From NCBI GenBank assembly GCA_013368315.1, contig JAACJM010000007.1:744001-808000 (forward strand): DNA of 64,000 nucleotides, written 5' to 3'. Positions within the stretch are counted from its first letter, which is position 1; every line of letters begins with the position of its first letter. A program made the position numbers and the translations under genes. Of the stretch, positions 23,062 through 34,136 are shown in pieces. Source of the stretch: Tetrapyrgos nigripes. Lineage: Eukaryota > Basidiomycota > Agaricomycetes > Agaricales > Campanellaceae. The notes under the pieces were generated by a model. The model ran no database searches and had not been told where the DNA came from. It worked only from the letters and a program-made list of their open reading frames with translations.

Positions 23062-25209
23062 CTAATTATAATTCACAACCTCTGCAACAACACTTCTCTG
23101 ATCTGAGGGTATAGGTAAAGCTCTCTCGTATGCGTATCCATGATGAGCCGTGTCCCGGGCCCGAGCCGTTTTGCTACCAATGCCAGTCCTACTGTCGTTA
23201 TCATCACTGCGTCCAGGGAGAGGCAACTCCCTATAGGTCCTAATAGCTTCTGTTGAGAATGGGTCGAATGTACCGAAGGCACTTGAGCCGAGAGGTGCAA
23301 CTGAGCCCATAGTACCCATTGTACCGGATGTAGCATGTGTACCATCTGTCCTGGATGTACGGATGCTAGTGGTACTTGGAGAGGAAGCGAGAGTAGGGGA
23401 AGGAAGGTTTTCGAAGGGGTTGGGAAGGGTTGGGAGGTTTAGGTTTAGGTCGGAGTTGGCTAGGGGTTGGGATCGGGGCTGAGGTTGGTGTTGAGTTGCA
23501 CCAGTGGTAGCCTGAGTGGTGCTACCACTAGAAGGTATGGAACTTGAATGGGTATTGCTGCTGCTGCTGGGTGGAGATGGTGTTGGGACAGGAAGAGGTC
23601 TTGGTGTCGTCGATTTAGAAGTTGCGTTGGTAGTGACATCGGTACGGTTACTGTTTGTGTTGCTCAACGCAGTAGGACCATTAAGATAATAAGCCTCCAG
23701 CCGTGGATCCAAAAATGTTTCCTTCCGCCCAGGTGTTGGCGTTGGCGTCAGCAATGGTGTGGGCAACGGCAACGGAGATATCAAGGAAAACTCTGACGGC
23801 AGCGGTGACGATGAAGACGACGTAGGCGTCAAGGCTTCCTCCAGCATATCCATCTGACTCTCCCTCACTCTCTTTATCCTCTTTGCATAACTATCCCTAT
23901 GATCGTCCACCGGTGCCGACCCTGATCCTAGAGCGGTCGTAACACTCACGCTCTTTGCACTTTTAATCGAATCTGTTCTCTCAATTTTTGAGACGTGTCT
24001 CGAGAGTCTGGATCCTGCTCCTGCTCCTTCTCCTTCAACTCCTAACGCATCCTCTGAATCCGTCCTCGACAACTCAGGCTTCCTCGCTCTATCCTTCAAC
24101 AACCTCCCAATCGAGTTCGCTCTCGCTAAGGGATCTTCATCGGAGTCGATGGGGGTTTCAGGTGGTGCAGGTAGCTTCAAGCCCTTGTTACGGCTGCTAT
24201 ATGGGTCAATGTCGATATTAATCGACGATTGAAACGAATTTGAGTGCGAGTGGCCATGGCCGCCTGAAGCTGAAGAGAATTGAGCAGCAGCACCAAAATT
24301 GGGTGTATTTTGCTTAGACTCGAGGTATTCGTCCATGAACCGCCGAGGGATCTCTGGAACCGAAGGAGCGTCTCCCTGTTCCCAAGGTGCAGATCCATGA
24401 GGAGTGTTGTTGCCATTGGTGAAAGCAGAGGCTTGGGAGTAGAGAGATTCGGTGTCGTATGATATGGTTGATAGAGACCTGGTTAAGGCTGCACCAGCCT
24501 GAGCCTGAGTGGGGCCACTGCCAGGGTCTTTAAGAGAAACACCGGTGGGCTGGGAAGTGGGAGGGGGAGGAATGGGATTGGAATTGGAATTGGAATTGGG
24601 AGGAACGGTAGGATGCTGAGGAATAGGAATGTGCGTTGACAAAATTGCGGCAGGTGTAGTGAGATTAGGTTGGCCAGGGATGACGAGAGGTGGGAGTTTT
24701 GGTGGAGTGAGGGTTTTCTTGTGTGATGAAGATGAGGGGGGTGGTGGTAATATGAAATTGGCCGAGGAGGGTGTCGGTAATGGAGATGAGGAGGAACTGG
24801 AGCCACTACCAGGTGGACTGAGGGCGGGAGGTTGAAGTGATTGACTCGCGCCAGATGCTCTGAAATGGGAGTCACGATGTTGTTGGACTTCTGATGTAGG
24901 AAGTCGCCTCAGAGGCACCAGGTCGTTTCCTGAGTTTTCGGAATGAGACTCTGAGGCATGATGGCTCGGCAAGTAATCTAAACCTGGGGCCTCCAAATGA
25001 ACGGGTGTATATAGAAAGGGTTCTCTTGATTTCTCCAAATCGAGGTCATTTGCTCGGGCTAGGAAAGTATTTGAAGAGTCCTGCAAAACTTTTCTACGCC
25101 GCGTGATATTCCTTCTTCGGACGGCATAGATTACAGCTGCGATAGAGAGACCTAGGAGTAGGATGACACCGATTACAACCCCGACGATCCCACCTGTTGA
25201 AAGGGCCAT
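23062..25209 (-). CDS. Single-pass membrane protein with long Ser/Pro/Thr-rich cytoplasmic tail, 715 aa
   Basis: One uninterrupted ORF. Residues 1-6 are followed at once by a hydrophobic helix (GIVGVVIGVILLLGLSIAAV) and a strongly basic stop-transfer segment (RRRNITRRRK), which predicts a short outside N-terminus and a long inside tail. The tail is low complexity: runs of Ser, Pro and Thr, an SNSNSNPIPPPP stretch, and an acidic/basic mid-section (KIERTDSIKSAKSVSV). There is no signal peptide with an ectodomain, unlike the longer basidiomycete type I proteins that share this TM-plus-basic arrangement. The gene could be a family member lacking the ectodomain. No enzymatic domain is visible. Confidence 0.8.
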   Translation of the reverse strand: MALSTGGIVGVVIGVILLLGLSIAAVIYAVRRRNITRRRKVLQDSSNTFLARANDLDLEKSREPFLYTPVHLEAPGLDYLPSHHASESHSENSGNDLVPLRRLPTSEVQQHRDSHFRASGASQSLQPPALSPPGSGSSSSSSPLPTPSSANFILPPPPSSSSHKKTLTPPKLPPLVIPGQPNLTTPAAILSTHIPIPQHPTVPPNSNSNSNPIPPPPTSQPTGVSLKDPGSGPTQAQAGAALTRSLSTISYDTESLYSQASAFTNGNNTPHGSAPWEQGDAPSVPEIPRRFMDEYLESKQNTPNFGAAAQFSSASGGHGHSHSNSFQSSINIDIDPYSSRNKGLKLPAPPETPIDSDEDPLARANSIGRLLKDRARKPELSRTDSEDALGVEGEGAGAGSRLSRHVSKIERTDSIKSAKSVSVTTALGSGSAPVDDHRDSYAKRIKRVRESQMDMLEEALTPTSSSSSPLPSEFSLISPLPLPTPLLTPTPTPGRKETFLDPRLEAYYLNGPTALSNTNSNRTDVTTNATSKSTTPRPLPVPTPSPPSSSSNTHSSSIPSSGSTTQATTGATQHQPQPRSQPLANSDLNLNLPTLPNPFENLPSPTLASSPSTTSIRTSRTDGTHATSGTMGTMGSVAPLGSSAFGTFDPFSTEAIRTYRELPLPGRSDDNDSRTGIGSKTARARDTAHHGYAYERALPIPSDQRSVVAEVVNYN

Positions 25210-25856
25210 AGCAAAGTGGACGAGTAGTTAGAAGATGGATGAAGCTGGGGAAGAAAGAAGAACACACACAGCAAGTCAAGGCTAAAGTATTTTAACTGTG
25301 GAGACTCGCAATGGAGATCGAATACAAAAACTCCGCTGCGGTAGCTACATAGAGATTCCAAGACATTTGGGCTTTGAAGCAATGCACCAATAGCACTGCC
25401 CAAACATCGCTTGCATATCCGTCTGTTTCACATGTCGGAATAGGCAAGGAGTCGCATAGCATTTGTAGAGCAGCGAGCTGTATTTTTCCGTATCAGATAA
25501 GAGAAATACATCACTAATTGGTAACCAAGAAGGCCCAAGGGAGAGGAAGATGAGGAAAGAAGGAAAAGCTTCCACTTTTGCTTGACGAGTAAATCGGAAT
25601 TCCGGAGCGCCGAGATTCCTAAACGTTGCTCCTACTCCCGAGTGAGCCGCTGCAGACTGCAGTGTTAGGAAGTGTTAGGAAGTGCTAGGAGCGCCGAGCG
25701 CAGTGCTGCGACATCAAAGGGTCCAAACATCCGGCAGGCGCCTATTTCCATATAAGGTATGTCCGATGTACAAGGATCCCGTGTTCCGGTATACGCCAAT
25801 GACGTATCTTCTTTCTTCTCTTCAGTACCTCTACTTTAACTTGACCGGTCTCAACC
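25210..25856. promoter_or_regulatory. Divergent promoter region between membrane gene and Cmc4-like gene
   Basis: About 650 bp between two genes pointing away from each other. A GTGTTAGGAA unit is repeated in tandem at about 25661-25685. No specific factor site is claimed. Confidence 0.4.
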
Positions 25857-26235
25857 ATGGCGCAGGTGAGTTCGCCTCAATAACTGAGGTCTCTTTCACT
25901 CAAGGACTTCAAGGATCCACCATGTCAAGCACAAGGTGAGCCTCCAGCACTGTCAAACCTTACATCCCAATTACATCCTTCTTGTCAAGCAGTCACTAAA
26001 TACTCTCTTTCTTTGTTCTTGGTTGACAGCCTGCGACCTTCAAGCTTGTCTCAACAAGAACACCTACAAGCCCGAAAAATGTGATCAGCATCTCCGCAAT
26101 CTCTACTTGTGCTGCCAACGGATGTACCAGGAATCATCCGACGGAAAGGTAGAATCCACGGCGTGTCCTATTCCAAATGTTGTGGAGAGGTGGTTGAAGG
26201 ATCATGGACAGTTAGAACCCCAGTCAAAAAAGTAA
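25857..26235 (+). CDS. CMC4: Cmc4-like mitochondrial CX9C-family protein, 81 aa
   Basis: Three exons fit in phase: 25857-25865 (only ATG GCG CAG), 25905-25935 and 26030-26235. The protein MAQDFKDPPCQAQACDLQAC continues LNKNTYKPEKC and HLRNLYLCCQRMY, then ends in a Pro/Lys-rich tail. The cysteine spacing, the LYxCC element and the following CP(I/L)P match the small intermembrane-space protein Cmc4, whose paired cysteines are oxidised on import through the Mia40 route. The length is similar to yeast Cmc4. The ORF view starting at 25936 reads intron sequence and is not the true start. Confidence 0.88.
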
Positions 26236-26375
26236 TTTACCCCACTTTGCCGTCCAAATACACGACTCTGTTGAGGACTAAACGAGATGGAGAATTTTCG
26301 TTCACGACCACAACTGCGCCGGCGTTCTCAGCCCTATGGACTGTTAGCAGTGCTCCATTCTCACTCCATCATCAT

Positions 26376-26866
26376 ATGCGACGAATTGATCATCTCGAGG
26401 CAATAATTACCCGACGTCTTATGTATCCCCTATTGCTGCGAAGGGTTCCGGTCCCCAGGTCAGTCAGACCTCAGTCTCCTGTTTCCTTCTTTTTATCAAG
26501 TAGTCTGACATTTTCACCAGATCCACCAATGGCACGTCTCAAAACGTCCTGAGCGCAATCGCCTCAAGCGATTTCTGATTCCAATCTCCCCAGGCCATTG
26601 CTCTTCGTTCCAATCCGTCCAAAATTCATCCAATCCAAAGTTTGTCCCAAACGACTGCGCCGAGTACTCCACCTTCCCTTTTTAGGACATTTGCAATCGC
26701 TATTAATTCTTTTCAGTCGCCCAATCCTTCTCTGTTCGTGTGTAGACCGTACGGCGTCATGCTACCTGAGGCAACGTCAACGCATCATTTTTGTCTTGCT
26801 TTCGCATTCACTATACATCTTGAGGACCGAGGTTTCTCGTTCTTCTGCTTTTTCTCTCGTTTATGA
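26376..26866 (+). CDS. Possible small protein with basic N-terminus
   Basis: An ATG at 26376 opens MRRIDHLEAIITRRLMYPLL followed by LRRVPVPR. A GTCAGTCAG donor and TTCACCAG acceptor continue it in phase to STNGTSQN, and a second possible intron leads to AIALRSNPSKIHPIQ and SLSQTTAPSTPPSLF. The arginine-rich amphipathic start resembles a mitochondrial presequence. The second intron uses a weak donor and no family is recognised, so this remains tentative. Confidence 0.22.
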
Positions 26867-27101
26867 GAGCTATTCTTGTCGTGCCTTTAGGTTGGAAAGC
26901 ACTCATAGGCTCGAAGGGTTTTTAAAGGTATTATCGGGGTAGGACATAGCGTTGGTGGATGTTTCTGGTCAATACCCACACTAATTCTGGTCATTTTGGG
27001 TAACATCTACCTTCCTAAACCGTCATACTGCCCTCTCCGCAACATCCCACCCCTCTCTCTTCACTTCCCTCATCCTCATAGACCGCATATTCTGACCTTA
27101 C

Positions 27102-27337
27102 ATGTATCCGTTTTCCATTTCGGAAGCTGCCTGGCATTATCCCGACATCGAAGGGATCAGCACCAACATTAACTCAAGCTCGAATCTGGCTACGTCCAGC
27201 CAACTCGAGTAATGTACGGGTTGAAGGGGCTGGGCATTCTCATTCCGCTTGAAAACCCCGTGGAGTTGGGGCTCGAGATTCAACAGACGTTGTCTAGACT
27301 TTGGGATGGTGGACATGGGAAATTGAGCAAGCTGTAG
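27102..27337 (+). other. Two overlapping short ORFs (TAATG junction)
   Basis: A 36-aa ORF (MYPFSISEAAWHYPDIEGIS…) ends in TAA at 27210-27212. Its last A begins a second ORF of 41 aa (MYGLKGLGILIPLENPVELG…) ending at 27337. The second one looks coding (EIQQTLSRLWDGGHGKL). They could be one exon broken by a frameshift or the remains of a gene. Confidence 0.25.
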
Positions 27338-27971
27338 AGTGTGGGCTAAGACTCTAGAGGACGAGAGGGAGGCGTCAACGTTCCATTGTCTTCGAGTTTT
27401 TTTTTTTGCTTTTTTAATCCCGCTCTCTGCTGTTCACGATTTGGACATTCCTTATTGTCTAATGAGTCTTTCTTCACCATGCCTGTGCAACCAACAACGA
27501 TGTTTCTCTGTTCAGTAGTCACCAACTGCAATTTGACTGCAATTGTACTTTTCTTCATACTTACGCCTACAAATCAGGCACTCTTAGACGAAATATGACT
27601 TGTTTTGGCTGCTTGTACTTGCAGTGCTTTTATACTATGCCTTGTAATCAACTTGTACTAGTAGTAAAGCGTTTTACAACTTCCATTGGATCATAATCAT
27701 GGGATAACCTTTTGTTCCTCTCTTTCTTCGCCCACCACTTCATCAGCAACCGTCCTTGTTTTTGTTCTTCTTTTGTCCTGTTCATCAACAGTCACTGGCA
27801 ACTCGGCATTTACGAAAAATGACCTAGGACGAAAGCAGGCAGAAGCTGTTGAAAGGTATAAACAAGCTAGCGCTGGAACTGCTATGAAAAGTTGAAAACC
27901 CAGTGGATTCGACGCTGCCTTACCTCACAATCACCCAGAAATCCTTTCAACCTCAGCTCAACAAAGCCCTC

Positions 27972-30023
27972 ATGTCGTCCTCAACGCAAGAATCGCTCAC
28001 ACCATGGCAGTTTGCCCCGATTACCCGTTGCATTCCTGAAGGTGTGTGTACACAAGGACTTATATATCCGAACGTACGCTGACAGTAACATCGGCTATTT
28101 TTCAGATCAATACACCGACCTCGAGGTCATCGACCTATCGTTGTTCTCTCTTGTGTCTGGAGATGCAGCAACTGCTCAAGCAGAAGCACAGAAAGAACTC
28201 ATCAAACGTACCCTCAACGCGTTTAACACAACTGGCTTTATCGCCCTCAAGGGCCATGGCTTCACCCACGAGGAACTCGAAGAACAGTGGGCATTGGGAA
28301 AGCTTTTGTTTGAGAATGTTTCGGAGGAGGAGAAGCATCGGCTTCTTGCGAATATTAAGGAGGGGAGTTGGGCGGGGTATAAGGTGTGTATATGCGTCGC
28401 TTCACGGCTATTTGTGCAGAGTCTGATTGTTCTGAATCTATCTATAGCCTCAAGGATATCATAAACGCCCCGACGGCTCGTTTGATTGCGTAGAGCATTA
28501 TGATTTCTACCCAAACACCATGCTCGAACGCAATTTACCAGAGGTAGCCAAGCCCTATGTTAAAGACTTCCGAAAGTTCCTTGAGGTATGTTTACTTTCT
28601 ATTTTCCTGCGTATCGCGTGCTGAGCGATGTCTTTATTGCTTCGTTGCTCTCAAACATCTTCCTGAACCGTGTAGCACCAACACTACGTCGTCTTTCGCA
28701 AGCTTCTTGCTGTTCTGTCCCTAGGTATGGAGCTCGATCAGGATTTGTGAGTATTCCCTTCGTCTGACTCGGCCTATGTCGGGAATACTGATTGTCTGGT
28801 TAACTCTGCGTGTTTGTCTTCGTCGTTTCAAACGCTTTTCTCAATCTACTTTCCACTACACTACGTATTTTTCACCACGCAACGATAATCCAATGTCGTG
28901 CCAGCCTCTGGAAACTCCATCACCGTGGCACGGACATGAATGACGGAGCTCTCCAAGGAGGACCAGACGAAGAGATTAATTGGAAGCACGGCAAGGATGA
29001 TTTGCGCTATGTGATGTACCGTACGTGAAAACGCCATACATCTCTCTCTCAGAATTTCGAGATCTCACCTCTTCCCGGTTTACAGACCCACCACCTGAAG
29101 AAGACCGAGAGAAGAAGAAGAATTTGTGGGTTTCTGGGCACACGGATTTGTGAGTATCGTCATCTACTCAAGCAGTGCTGTCTGGTAGACTCAATGCTCA
29201 TTGTGACTTTTCGTCATTGTTACGTTTACAGTGGTTCAGTGACTTTCCTCCGTCAGTCTTTTTATTTACCTCGCATTCCACCCTACCCATACTGACACCT
29301 ACCTGGTTCTCGACCCCCATGCCATTCTGAATCTCTACATTGGTTTGATCAGACTCTCAACCCATTGCTGGCCTCCAAGTGTTGATGCCCAACGGCCAAT
29401 GGCGCTACATCCGTCACTACCCCGACCACCTCATCGTCTCTCTCGGAGACTCGATGGAATTCCTTACCGGTGGTGTCCTCAAGGCTGCTCCTCATCGTGG
29501 TGAGTACCTCTCGTCTTTCCGTCTTTCTCTACCCTCAACAACAGGCAACTGACTGTATATTCTCCCTACTCTTAACCTATACATAGTCATTGAACCCCCC
29601 GAAGACCAAAGACACCTCGACAGACTCGCTCTCGTCTATTTCTTCCCTTTCCTCCCAGACGTCAAACTCTCGTTGATTGACCATCCTTCGTTGAAGAAGC
29701 TGGGTGCGAAAGACGTTTGGGAGGAGTATCATAAGCTTGGAGGCAAGGTGCTTACTTCTACCGGTATGTGTCATGACTCGTTGCGTCTTTACCTCTTCAT
29801 CTCTTTACCTATTTTCGCTCTTGGTTCTCCGGAGTTTTGGGTTTTACTGACTCTACCTCTTCTCTCCTTCTTTCTTTCTTTCGCAGATTGGATCGATCGC
29901 AGGTCCAAGCTCGTTGGTACCAAGCGTCTTGAAAGGGAGGATAAGGATGCTGAGAGTGTTTTGGACGATATACACTTTAGGCATCACCCCGAGTATGCCA
30001 AGGCGGCGGCGGTTGCTGCTTGA
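27972..30023 (+). CDS. 2-oxoglutarate/Fe(II)-dependent oxygenase (isopenicillin N synthase-like), about 405 aa
   Basis: About ten exons join in phase. The N-terminal DIOX_N-type region contains LNAFNTTGFIALKGHGFTHE, typical of this superfamily. The jelly-roll core has the iron ligands HTD (WVSGHTDFGSVTFL) and the distal His in LKAAPHRVIEPP, with IAGLQVLMPNGQW between them. The Arg that binds 2-oxoglutarate is in DRLALVYFFPF. The usual RxS is R-L-A here, with Ala in place of Ser. The C-terminus is helical and charged (KRLEREDKDAESVLDD). No signal peptide, so cytosolic. Such fungal enzymes oxidise small molecules; the substrate cannot be told from sequence. There is no adjacent biosynthetic backbone gene. 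Confidence 0.87.
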
Positions 30024-31153
30024 GTGTCTCCTTTCCCCCTCCCCGTCTCCTCCCTCTTGCTATTTTCTCCGTTGTACATCGTTTATTTCATTTTTACTAC
30101 TCTACCGAGAATCTGGATCTGGGACGGGTTGGATTGAAGGATGGCAGAGTCGGAAGTTGTGACTCAGTGTATCGTTGGAATTTGTGTATGATAAAGGCGC
30201 CTGTCAGATGTCTGTTATACCATCTGTACGTTTCTGTTTCTACATATCTCGGACTTCTTGTTACTTGTGCTAGGAGGATAATATTGAAATAATAGCTACA
30301 TGTATCCATGATTTATCTGCACCTTTTGACATGGGTCTTTAACTCAGTGCAGCGAGTCAACTGCGGGCAAGCCCTGGGCAATGCAGTAAAAGCACCAGCA
30401 TCAGCATCAGCTATTACAGTAATACATAAAAAAGCAAATCACAAGTTTACAACGTTAACAGAAGACAACATGCAGGTACAGTATCATTATGTATTTGACA
30501 TGTACAGTAATTAGTATCGTATGGTTTATGCGGTCCTTTTCATCGGAAAAACGAAGGATGATACAGAGAGAGAGCTATGCGATGCGATGTAGGGTTACAG
30601 TACTACTTGGAGCAATTCATGATGCAACGATGATGCAGGGGAAAACGAGAAAACAAGAAAACGAGCAAGGGCAACAACGGCAAGGACGAGTTTGCAGAAG
30701 GGGAGAACTGTCGATAGCAGTCTCATAACAGAACATGACAGGATAAGACAGAATTAGCCAATAATCATAATCATAGTGCGAGTGCTTCTTGATAGCAGAG
30801 AAAAGGGGAGCCGGGGAGACGGGACTATCAAAGGAGCCGTCGGGATCAGCGGAGATGAAAAGCAGGCATTAGGATGAGTGATGATGCGTGATGAGGTTGA
30901 GGAGGAAGAAATGGGCAATGGAGAATAAAAAATATGCATGGAGTCTCGACAGAGCACACGCAGGTCAAGGGTGATACGAAGGAAATGCAGCGAAATGGCA
31001 AAGGTATACGAGTACAGTGGAGTGGAGGTGTGGAGCAAGAGATCCACACCGTGATCGCCAAACACGGGAACGAAAGGGAATGCGAAGGAGAAGTAAAAAT
31101 TTGATCATAAAAAGTTGAGCTCCGGCGTTGAAAGTTTTCTGAGTTACGGTACA
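30024..31153. other. Convergent 3' flanks
   Basis: Between the oxygenase gene (+) and the coiled-coil gene (-). No supported gene. Confidence 0.5.
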
Positions 31154-32485
31154 TTATTCTTGACAGGAGGTCGCAAGAGCCTGGACTCTGGTCTGCCTCG
31201 GTTGTGACGGACTTGGGGTTGGGGTTCTAGTCCTTCGAGTCCTAGGTTCCGGGGTTGCAGGGGCACTGTTCGGAGCCATAGCTGGGACAGCTTCTGCGGC
31301 ACTTGGATCGATGAAATCGATTACGCGTTGGATTTCTGTACATGTCCGAGAAGGAGAAGGAAAGACGGAAGACAGCATCGGCGGAACGGGTTCAGAATCA
31401 CGACGTGAAGAAGGACGCGCAGGTAGATGCATATATGCGACGTAGGCGTAAAAGAAAAGAACCCCAGAGTCCGCAACATGACACAGGGGACCAAGGCCAA
31501 TGGGATATACATAGAAATGTTGACGAAGAAGCAATAGAAACGGTGACAGTTAAGATGTTAGCTTCGACTGACTCCAGTGACAAGTGAAAGAAAGGTGAAG
31601 GGGAGGGCCATTTCTACTAGGCACAGTACGCACCAAAACATGCTTCTTGGACTTTGGCCATGCCTTTGATCTGGGCGGTTTCACACTCGGCGGCAGAAGC
31701 TTCATTGGATTTGATGCGTTCTTTGATGATGCTCTGCAAATAGTCAGGGTGAGCGAAGCACTAATTAAAAGCCGAAAACGAGGTTGGAAAGGGGGAAAAA
31801 GATCGCAGAAAGGAAGAAGTGAAGGCACACCTGAAGTCTCCGATGCTCTTCCAGTATCTCTGTCCAAATCTGGCGGATGTTATCTTGTTCCGCAGCATAG
31901 TTGATCAAGAATGCTTCGTGTATTTCTTCACTGTAAATTGAAGGTACCGTCAACCAGTGCAGCCAAAAGTTTTCCAGTAACGTCTCCATACATGGATTGC
32001 TTAGTTTCTTGCATTTCATTCGAGACGGCTGAAAGCTGTGAAGCATAACTGAGCATAAAGGCGAAGGGGATCGGATTAGGACTAACCTCCTTCTGTACCA
32101 GTCTATGCCCTGAAGCCAAGAACTTCTTCTGCGCTTCCTTCTTCTTCTTCTCTTTCGATGCTAAAACGAAGGATCCCGAAAACAAAAGACAGGCGCGTCC
32201 AACACGTGGAGAGTCAACGAAAACGCGTTTGAAACACGCGCAGGTATTTACCCATGTATTGTTCCGCGACTGCGAGCTCTAGTCTATACGCCACAGGGAT
32301 GATCAGAACAGTGAGCAAGGAATACAGTGCCAAAGTAACGGAGATGAAGAGGGTGACTAAGAAGAGAACTACACATACGCGTGGTCGTCACTGCTAGCGC
32401 TTGTCTGGGAGAGCTGGAAGTTGTATTCGGAGTCATCTTGTTCAGGCGACACGGCTTTGGGTAGAGATGTACGACCCCGAGGCAT
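31154..32485 (-). CDS. Coiled-coil hypothetical protein, about 240 aa
   Basis: Starts MPRGRTSLPKAVSPEQDDSE (ATG at 32485). Following exons read ALELAVAEQYMASKEKKKEA, QKKFLASGHRLVQKE, then EEIHEAFLINYAAEQDNIRQ with IWTEILEEHRRLQ, then SIIKERIKSNEASAAECETA. The final exon is EIQRVIDFIDPSAAEA followed by a Pro/Thr/Arg-rich tail ending QALATSCQE. The middle join is ambiguous: an acceptor at …GCTTCACAG gives a good-looking frame (LSAVSNEMQETKQSM…) that hits a stop, whereas …GCTTTCAG keeps the frame open into EEIHEAF. The intron before the last exon is long, about 310 nt. Mostly helical and charged. I do not recognise the family. Confidence 0.6.
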
Positions 32486-33015
32486 TGTAGCAGGAATACG
32501 AGAAGATTGAGTTGGGAGGAGGTGGTAGGAGAGCAAGCCACAAGGCGTGAGAATGTCGTACACTCTTCTCTTTCCCGTCTACAGTGTACACCGCCGGAAA
32601 ACAAAGCAGGAAGACCTTGGGATATCCTACAGCAAGAAATTCCTCCATGACTCGTTTGGCTTATTCTTGGCCAGGTGCTCAGAATTTGACGTAGTCGGAC
32701 ACGCTACTCAAAACCCTATTTCGACTCGTTCTTTGCCTTCAGTTCTTCCTCATCTGTTTGAAATACTTCCGACCCAAAAGCACCGCCTGACTCCGAATTT
32801 TGCAATTAACTTTCGGCCTCAATTTTGGGGTGGATTTGTTCATGGTCACCGGACGAATGGCTGCCTGGGAGCTTCTGGTCTTGCCTACACTGCGATCTGA
32901 GGGATGCAACACTCCAGCTGCAGTGGGGTCGTCTTGCGCTCATCTTGCGCTCATCTGACACCAACATTAGAACTTTGCTCATAGCTCGGTTCGTGTACAC
33001 TAAGCCCTTTACTAT
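32486..33015. other. Intergenic: promoter of the coiled-coil gene and 5' flank of the tRNA
   Basis: No supported ORF. Confidence 0.5.
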
Positions 33016-33096
33016 GGGCGTTTAGCGCAGTGGTAGCGCGTATGCTTTGCAAAGCACTAATGTATAAGGTCCAGGGTTCAATCCCCTGAACGTCCA
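33016..33096 (+). tRNA. tRNA-Ala (anticodon TGC) with a 9-nt intron
   Basis: The sequence folds as a cloverleaf: acceptor GGGCGTT pairs with AACGTCC, the D stem is GCGC/GCGC with loop AGTGGTA, and the T arm is CAGGG-TTCAATC-CCCTG. The anticodon stem TATGC/GTATA closes loop TTTGCAA with anticodon TGC. Nine extra bases lie just 3' of the anticodon, at the canonical nuclear tRNA intron site. The A and B boxes are internal, and a T-run directly downstream serves as the Pol III terminator. Confidence 0.9.
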
Positions 33097-34136
33097 ATTT
33101 TTTGTTTCACTTCTTTCAGACAGAGTAGACTGATTCCTCCCTTTTTTCCATCACTATTCACTTCCATTGTGCTTGTACAAGTTTTGTAGTCGTTATGAAC
33201 GCGGGTTTTCCTTGTTATTTTTGCTGGATCTTCTTTTTAAACCTGGACCTCAAGTAAGACTTCCAATTTCAAGACCCAAAGGTTATAATGCGAACACAAT
33301 CAAGGCTTCCATACATTATTTAGTGAAGAGGGAGTATCGTACGTAAAACCCTTTTTATTTGCGTGCAATAGGGTGGCTTTTCCACAATTCCTCCAGGAAG
33401 TTTGGCTAGCCCTTCTCTTAAGCACTTCCCTCAGGGACGCCGAGACACATGTCCCTATGAAGCACTGCATCTTAAGCTACGATTGCAGAATTTTCTTTCG
33501 ACTATCTGAAGACTAGCACTGACGCATTATGTATACAAGTAAATCAGGGTAAAGACCGACTCACCTGTTCGTGAACTGTATGTTTTCTGCAGTACGGTGT
33601 TTCTTTGCAAAAAGGAAAAAAAAAAAAGAGCGACCAAAATCTGAAGTTGCTCGCTGCATTCAGCCGTACGTGCGTGAAGTTGGGCAATTATGGCATCGTA
33701 GCCGTGACAGGGGCGATTAGGGGTACTTATGATCATCCGTGGCTACGTGTCTCGGACTCGTAGCGACGGAACCGAGGGACCGCAACTTCAGCTTACAACG
33801 TCCATCATCCCCAGCCAAATCGCTGCTACATTCGCTCGCTATTTAGTCGCATACACTCCTCGACGTTCTGACTTGCTTGAACCTGCTCCATCTGCCAACC
33901 TAACGGGAGACTTGCTGATATGCGTCAAGTTATATATATCGCAACCCCTTGCCAAAGGCAGTAGTCGGAGGAGGGCTAGACATTCCACTGGCGCAGGAGA
34001 CCTCCCCTTGCTCCTAGATCATTGTGTATAAAGTACACATTCCCGTTGCTTAGAGTCAATCCTCGATTGTCACTCGCCTTCCATCTGGCATACCGCGCCA
34101 TGTCAACTTCGTTGGTATCTTTACCGTTAGAGAAAC
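33097..34136. other. Intergenic
   Basis: Contains the Pol III T-tract and an A12 homopolymer near 33617. No supported gene. Confidence 0.5.

Larger units (their letters stand above)
26236..27971. other. Region with possible short genes
   Basis: Apart from the two weak candidates listed separately (26376-26866 and 27102-27337), this stretch shows CT-rich leader-like sequence. It includes the upstream flank of the oxygenase gene, where I see no gene. Confidence 0.4.

Noticed and set aside
27972..32485. A secondary-metabolite cluster around the 2OG oxygenase
   Set aside because: Neighbours are a Cmc4-like gene, a coiled-coil gene and a tRNA, with no backbone synthase, P450 or transporter.
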